From DASUXY01 sp036377675 (lineage in GTDB: Bacteria; Bacillota; Bacilli; Bacillales; Amphibacillaceae): 16,440 nt of DNA. Of the stretch, positions 13,549-16,440 are shown piece by piece. Each line of letters starts with the position of its first letter. The first letter of the stretch is position 1. The notes below the pieces were generated by a model. It worked only from the letters and a program-made list of their open reading frames with translations, searched no databases and was not told the DNA's origin. The translations under genes and the position numbers were made by a program. Location: the NCBI GenBank assembly GCA_036377675.1, contig DASUXY010000027.1:1-16440 (forward strand), in the 5' to 3' direction.

Positions 13549-14511
13549 CTACTCTTTTTTCCCTAAAACGAACGACCACACAGCTTGGGCACCAAATTTC
13601 TTTAACTTTTCTGCAAGCTGCTTGGAGTGCATTTCATTTTGAGCAAGTGCAACGATACAACCACCATTGCCACCACCTGTCAATTTAGCACCTAAGGCAC
13701 CTTCTTGACGAGCAAAATGGATGAGTCGATTTAAAGCTGCATCACTTACTCCTAGTGCTTCAAGCTCTTTTTGCGCTTCGTTCAATAGTTGACCTAAAAT
13801 TTGTTTGCCAGCCTTTTCTAAAGCATCTTTTGCTTGATGAGTTAATTCTCCAATACGATCTAGCTTTGATTGAATAATTTTCGGTGCTGATTTAAACAAA
13901 TTGGCAACGGATTCAACGGCAGATCTCGTATCTCCTACTCTACCCGAGTCCGCTACAATAAAGTGAAAATTATCTTTTGGTTCGATAAAAACCGTTGGAT
14001 TTTCTTGTTCATACCAAACCGGAGACTCTGAAGTAATCGTTAACGTATCAATTCCACTTGGTGCACCGTGCGCATACGTTTCAGCGATATTGGCAAAATG
14101 CAATAAGTCTTCTTCTGAATAATCGACTCCTGCATAAGCGAACAAAGACTTCACGACAGCAATCGCCACCGAAGCACTAGACCCTAAACCCTTTCCGGGC
14201 GGAATCGATGATTGAATTTGAATCAACAAATCCTGTTTAGGCAATTCAAGATACTCTAACGTTGCTTCGATACTATTCGCAATCCCTTTCAGTGAAGTTG
14301 GTGCAGACTCTAATGGACCATGATAAAAAGAACTGTCCAATTTTATTGAACCTGGAACGTACTCAACAACTGATTCAACACCGATGAGTGGAAAAGGAAT
14401 CGCAATTGCAGGCTGTCCGTGTACAACCGCATGCTCTCCTATTAAAATCAGTTTACTATGAGCTACTCCGACAGCTGTTTTTTCTGTTGTTGTAATATTT
14501 TCTGCGTTCAT
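13549..14511 (-). CDS. mvaK1: Mevalonate kinase
   Basis: It phosphorylates mevalonate to 5-phosphomevalonate. The 320-residue GHMP kinase has AHSKLILIGEHAVVHGQPAI near the N-terminus (about 17-36), the ATP-binding loop PPGKGLGSSAS (104-114), GAPSGIDTLT, and KLTGGGNGGCIVAL near the C-terminus. GEHAVVHG distinguishes mevalonate kinase from the other GHMP members of the operon. Its ATG overlaps the mvaA stop by 4 bp (ATGA), so translation is probably coupled; the ribosome binding site inside mvaA (GGTGG) is only moderate. Confidence 0.95.
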   Translation of the reverse strand: MNAENITTTEKTAVGVAHSKLILIGEHAVVHGQPAIAIPFPLIGVESVVEYVPGSIKLDSSFYHGPLESAPTSLKGIANSIEATLEYLELPKQDLLIQIQSSIPPGKGLGSSASVAIAVVKSLFAYAGVDYSEEDLLHFANIAETYAHGAPSGIDTLTITSESPVWYEQENPTVFIEPKDNFHFIVADSGRVGDTRSAVESVANLFKSAPKIIQSKLDRIGELTHQAKDALEKAGKQILGQLLNEAQKELEALGVSDAALNRLIHFARQEGALGAKLTGGGNGGCIVALAQNEMHSKQLAEKLKKFGAQAVWSFVLGKKE

Positions 14512-15797
14512 TTTGTATACTCATCCACCAATTCTTTTGCTTTTCCAACACGGATTTCGTTTGATTTAATTAATTGCTCAGCAACCATATCAATCATCTC
14601 CCCAGTAGCCCCTGCAGCTATAGCAACAGAGCGCGAATGCAAGGCCATATGACCTCTTTGGATACCTTCTGTTGCTAATGCTTTCATTGCTCCGAGGTTT
14701 TGCGCTAAACCAACTGCAACAATGACTTGGGCTAGTTCTTGAGCTGATTCAACTCGTAACAATTTGTGTGATAGTTTGGATATCGGATGAACACGAGTAG
14801 CACCACCGACAGTTCCTACAGACATCGGTAATTCGAGTTCCCCAACTAAATTCCCTTGCTGATCCACAGACCACGTGCTCATTGAGCCATATGTTCCAAA
14901 CCGAGAAGCGTATGCATGGGCACCTGCTTCAACTGCACGCCAGTCGTTTCCTGTCGCAATAACGACCGGATCGATTCCATTCATAATCCCTTTATTGTGC
15001 GTAACTGCACGATACGGGTCAGAAGCTGCAAACTCATAAGCATGGATAACGCCATCGCGAACTTCTTCTCCCGTAAAACCTTCACTCTCTAAAAGGTTAG
15101 GAGGAATGACACACTTCGCGCACGCGAGCGATCGATCTGCATAATTTGACAAAATTCGCAAATATACTTTTCCATCTGTCAGTTTTTCAACGGTAGGTGC
15201 CAAAGCTTCTACCATCGTATTAATCACATTTGCACCCATTGCATCACATGTATTTACATAAAGGTGAACAACGAGCATTTTCCCGTATTTAGAATCTGTA
15301 TCTTCATTAAGTATTCTGACTTCTATATCTTTTGCACCGCCACCTCTTGCTAACATACTCGGAAAGGCAGCATTTGCTTCTTCGATTAATTGTTCTTTCT
15401 CTCGTAACAGAGTCGCTTTAGCCTTCTTGAAATTAGGGCTACCTACAACTTGGATTTGACCGATCATTAACCGGTCCGTAGCTTCTGTCGTAAATCCGCC
15501 GGCTTTTCGAACAATTTTTGCAATATAACTCGCTGACGCAATAATAGAAGGTTCTTCAACTGCCATCGGAATGATATATTCCTTCTCATTAATTAAAAAG
15601 TTTAATGCCAGTCCGAGTGGAAGTGGAAAGGTCCCAATTACATTCTCTACCATTTTATCAGCTGTCTCAATCGATAACGGTTCTTTTCTATATAAACTGT
15701 TTACATCTTCCTCTGAAAGTGTACATATCTCTGTTAACAGTTCTCTTCGCTGTTCGACGGTCATATTATAAAAACCGGGGATTCTAGAAGATTTCAT
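14508..15797 (-). CDS. mvaA: Hydroxymethylglutaryl-CoA reductase, class II
   Basis: It reduces HMG-CoA to mevalonate, the committed step of the pathway. The 429-residue protein has ENVIGTFPLPLGLA (51-64), the catalytic glutamate in EEPSIIASAS (81-90), the DAMGAN segment (185-190), the catalytic lysine in HNKGIMNG (Lys269), the aspartate in GNDWRA (Asp285) and the histidine in GHMALH (His383). Lacking the N-terminal membrane domain and having this spacing, it is the bacterial class II type. NADH versus NADPH preference cannot be told. An upstream in-frame ATG exists at 15818. I chose 15797 because AAGGATG lies nine bases before it and nothing similar precedes 15818. It is the first gene of the operon; mvaS, the HMG-CoA synthase gene normally required, is not in this window. 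Confidence 0.95.
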   Translation of the reverse strand: MKSSRIPGFYNMTVEQRRELLTEICTLSEEDVNSLYRKEPLSIETADKMVENVIGTFPLPLGLALNFLINEKEYIIPMAVEEPSIIASASYIAKIVRKAGGFTTEATDRLMIGQIQVVGSPNFKKAKATLLREKEQLIEEANAAFPSMLARGGGAKDIEVRILNEDTDSKYGKMLVVHLYVNTCDAMGANVINTMVEALAPTVEKLTDGKVYLRILSNYADRSLACAKCVIPPNLLESEGFTGEEVRDGVIHAYEFAASDPYRAVTHNKGIMNGIDPVVIATGNDWRAVEAGAHAYASRFGTYGSMSTWSVDQQGNLVGELELPMSVGTVGGATRVHPISKLSHKLLRVESAQELAQVIVAVGLAQNLGAMKALATEGIQRGHMALHSRSVAIAAGATGEMIDMVAEQLIKSNEIRVGKAKELVDEYTK

Positions 15798-15994
15798 TAC
15801 GATATCATCCTTTTGCATAGCATAGTCATTCGAACCAAAATAGTTAACTTTTGTCCAACTTTGCTCAACAATATTGAATAATTAAGAGAAAGAAAAACGT
15901 ACTATATTAAATTATAATATAAAACCTTGATTTTTTCTGGAATGAAGTCCTATTTGACTCCTCATACACAGTATAACAAATAAATGCACCATCT

Positions 15995-16023
15995 ATTATG
16001 TTAAAATATGGGGTAAAATGCAA
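15995..16023 (-). promoter_or_regulatory. Candidate promoter of the mevalonate operon
   Basis: On the minus strand TTGCAT (16023-16018) and CATAAT (16000-15995) are separated by exactly 17 bases, just downstream of the hairpin that ends the tRNA transcript. A second, weaker option nearer the gene is TTGAGC with TAACTA at 16-base spacing (about 15870-15840). Confidence 0.55.
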
Positions 16024-16025
16024 AT

Positions 16026-16058
16026 AAACAAGGTTGTCAAATCATTACGACCTTGTTT
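16026..16058 (-). terminator. Hairpin downstream of tRNA-Lys, probable terminator
   Basis: A perfect 9-bp stem AAACAAGGT / ACCTTGTTT with a 15-base loop is followed on the minus strand by ATTTGCATTTT. The T-run is interrupted, so termination strength is uncertain. Its position between the tRNA and the mvaA promoter fits a terminator. Confidence 0.55.
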
Positions 16059-16119
16059 CATCCACTTCCCTATATCCTATACTGTACACTCTTCACATTT
16101 TCACCTTAGTTTTTAGGAG

Positions 16120-16192
16120 TGAGCCATGGAGGACTCGAACCTCCGACCCTCTGATTAAAAGTCAGATGCTCTACCGCCTGAGCTAATGGCTC
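16120..16192 (-). tRNA. tRNA-Lys (anticodon TTT)
   Basis: The minus strand from 16192 folds as a complete cloverleaf of 73 nt: acceptor GAGCCAT / ATGGCTC with discriminator A, a D-arm containing AGCTCAGGCGGTAGAGC, anticodon stem CTGA / TCAG around the loop CTTTTAA (anticodon TTT), and a T-arm with GGTTCGAGTCC. The 3' CCA is not encoded; the bases after the discriminator are CTCC. Confidence 0.96.
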
Positions 16193-16440
16193 ATTTATTA
16201 TTAGTTCCATTTGATAACAAGAACCTTCACATTGAAGACCCCTGCATCTGCTAGCAATTTCGAAGATGGTCGGTGCTTCGGGGTTACTCGTAGCTTATTC
16301 GGTAGATGCGTTGCTCGTTGCTCTACCGCCTGAGCTAATGGCTCATTTATTATTAGTTCCATTTGATAACAAGAACCTTCACATTGAAGACCCCTGCATC
16401 TGCTAGCAATTTCGAAGATGGTCGGTGCTTCGGGGTTACT
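16167..16440. repeat. Tandem duplication (period 152 bp) covering the tRNA-Lys 5' end and its upstream region
   Basis: Bases 16167-16288 recur without a mismatch at 16319-16440, where the window ends. Each copy holds the first 26 nt of tRNA-Lys plus 96 bp upstream of it. A 30-bp unique joint (16289-16318) separates them. In the right-hand copy the tRNA is cut after its D-arm and runs into the joint instead of the anticodon arm. The joint and the tRNA fragment form a 7-bp stem (CGGTAGA at 16300-16306 with TCTACCG at 16322-16328). Because the second copy reaches the edge, its full length is unknown. Confidence 0.9.
16319..16344 (-). pseudogene. Truncated tRNA-Lys fragment (5' 26 nt)
   Basis: Identical to the first 26 nt of the intact tRNA-Lys (acceptor 5' strand and D-arm) with the rest missing. 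It cannot fold as a tRNA. It could be the scar of a recombination event, a former integration site, or an assembly artefact. Confidence 0.8.

Larger units (their letters stand above)
15798..16119 (-). other. Leader region between tRNA-Lys and mvaA
   Basis: This stretch of about 320 bp holds no recognisable gene. From the tRNA side it contains a terminator-like hairpin (16026-16058), a good promoter (15995-16023), a lone extended -10 TGTTATACT (15978-15970), and an AT-rich tract (about 15890-15930) leading to the mvaA ribosome binding site. The predicted mvaA leader RNA would be close to 190 nt. No riboswitch or T-box landmarks were recognised. Confidence 0.6.

Noticed and set aside
15900..15970. 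Tiny ORF (17 codons) starting at an ATG in the mvaA leader
   Set aside because: No ribosome binding site and no recognisable sequence; such short frames are expected by chance in AT-rich DNA.
1..16440. CRISPR arrays, insertion sequences, phage genes or toxin-antitoxin pairs
   Set aside because: No regularly spaced repeats, terminal inverted repeats, transposase or integrase motifs were seen; the only long repeat is the tRNA duplication at the right edge.

Overview
The window looks like chromosomal DNA of a low-GC, probably endospore-forming Bacillota of the Bacillaceae type. Evidence: a sigW-rsiW-cdaA-cdaR-glmM block in the same order as Bacillus subtilis, with rocF next to it; a Spo0E-like phosphatase; purine-rich ribosome binding sites; and classical sigma-A and sigma-W promoter sequences. 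A very acidic lipoprotein hints at a salt- or alkali-adapted relative, but this is only a hint. Nearly all genes are on the minus strand; the one clear plus-strand gene is the Spo0E-like gene.

Layout from right to left, the direction of transcription. The right edge (16120-16440) holds tRNA-Lys(UUU), preceded by a 152-bp-period duplication that contains only the first 26 nt of the same tRNA. Next is a leader of about 320 bp with a terminator-like hairpin and a good promoter, then a tight mevalonate-pathway operon: mvaA (HMG-CoA reductase), mvaK1 (mevalonate kinase), mvaD (diphosphomevalonate decarboxylase) and mvaK2 (phosphomevalonate kinase), closed by a strong terminator. rocF (arginase) follows with its own promoter. 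The Spo0E-like gene and sigW diverge from a shared region that carries a near-perfect sigma-W autoregulatory promoter. sigW-rsiW, cdaA-cdaR and glmM form the envelope-stress / c-di-AMP / cell-wall-precursor block and end at an intrinsic terminator.

Left of glmM, where B. subtilis has glmS, there is instead a two-component system closely resembling the heme-sensing HssR-HssS pair, without the usual HrtAB efflux pump beside it. It is followed by a small short-chain-dehydrogenase-like gene. The left 1.8 kb is a decaying region: a remnant of an S9 prolyl-oligopeptidase-type peptidase (internal deletion plus frameshift), an intact acidic lipoprotein gene with its own strong promoter, and the frameshifted C-terminal end of an ABC-2-type export permease.

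Functionally the window is mostly core envelope physiology: isoprenoid precursors (needed for undecaprenyl phosphate and quinones), UDP-GlcNAc precursor synthesis, c-di-AMP signalling and sigma-W stress control. I see no phage, transposon, CRISPR array or defence island. The points most worth following are the mevalonate operon in this location, the orphan HssRS, the absence of glmS, the two pseudogenes and the tRNA duplication.
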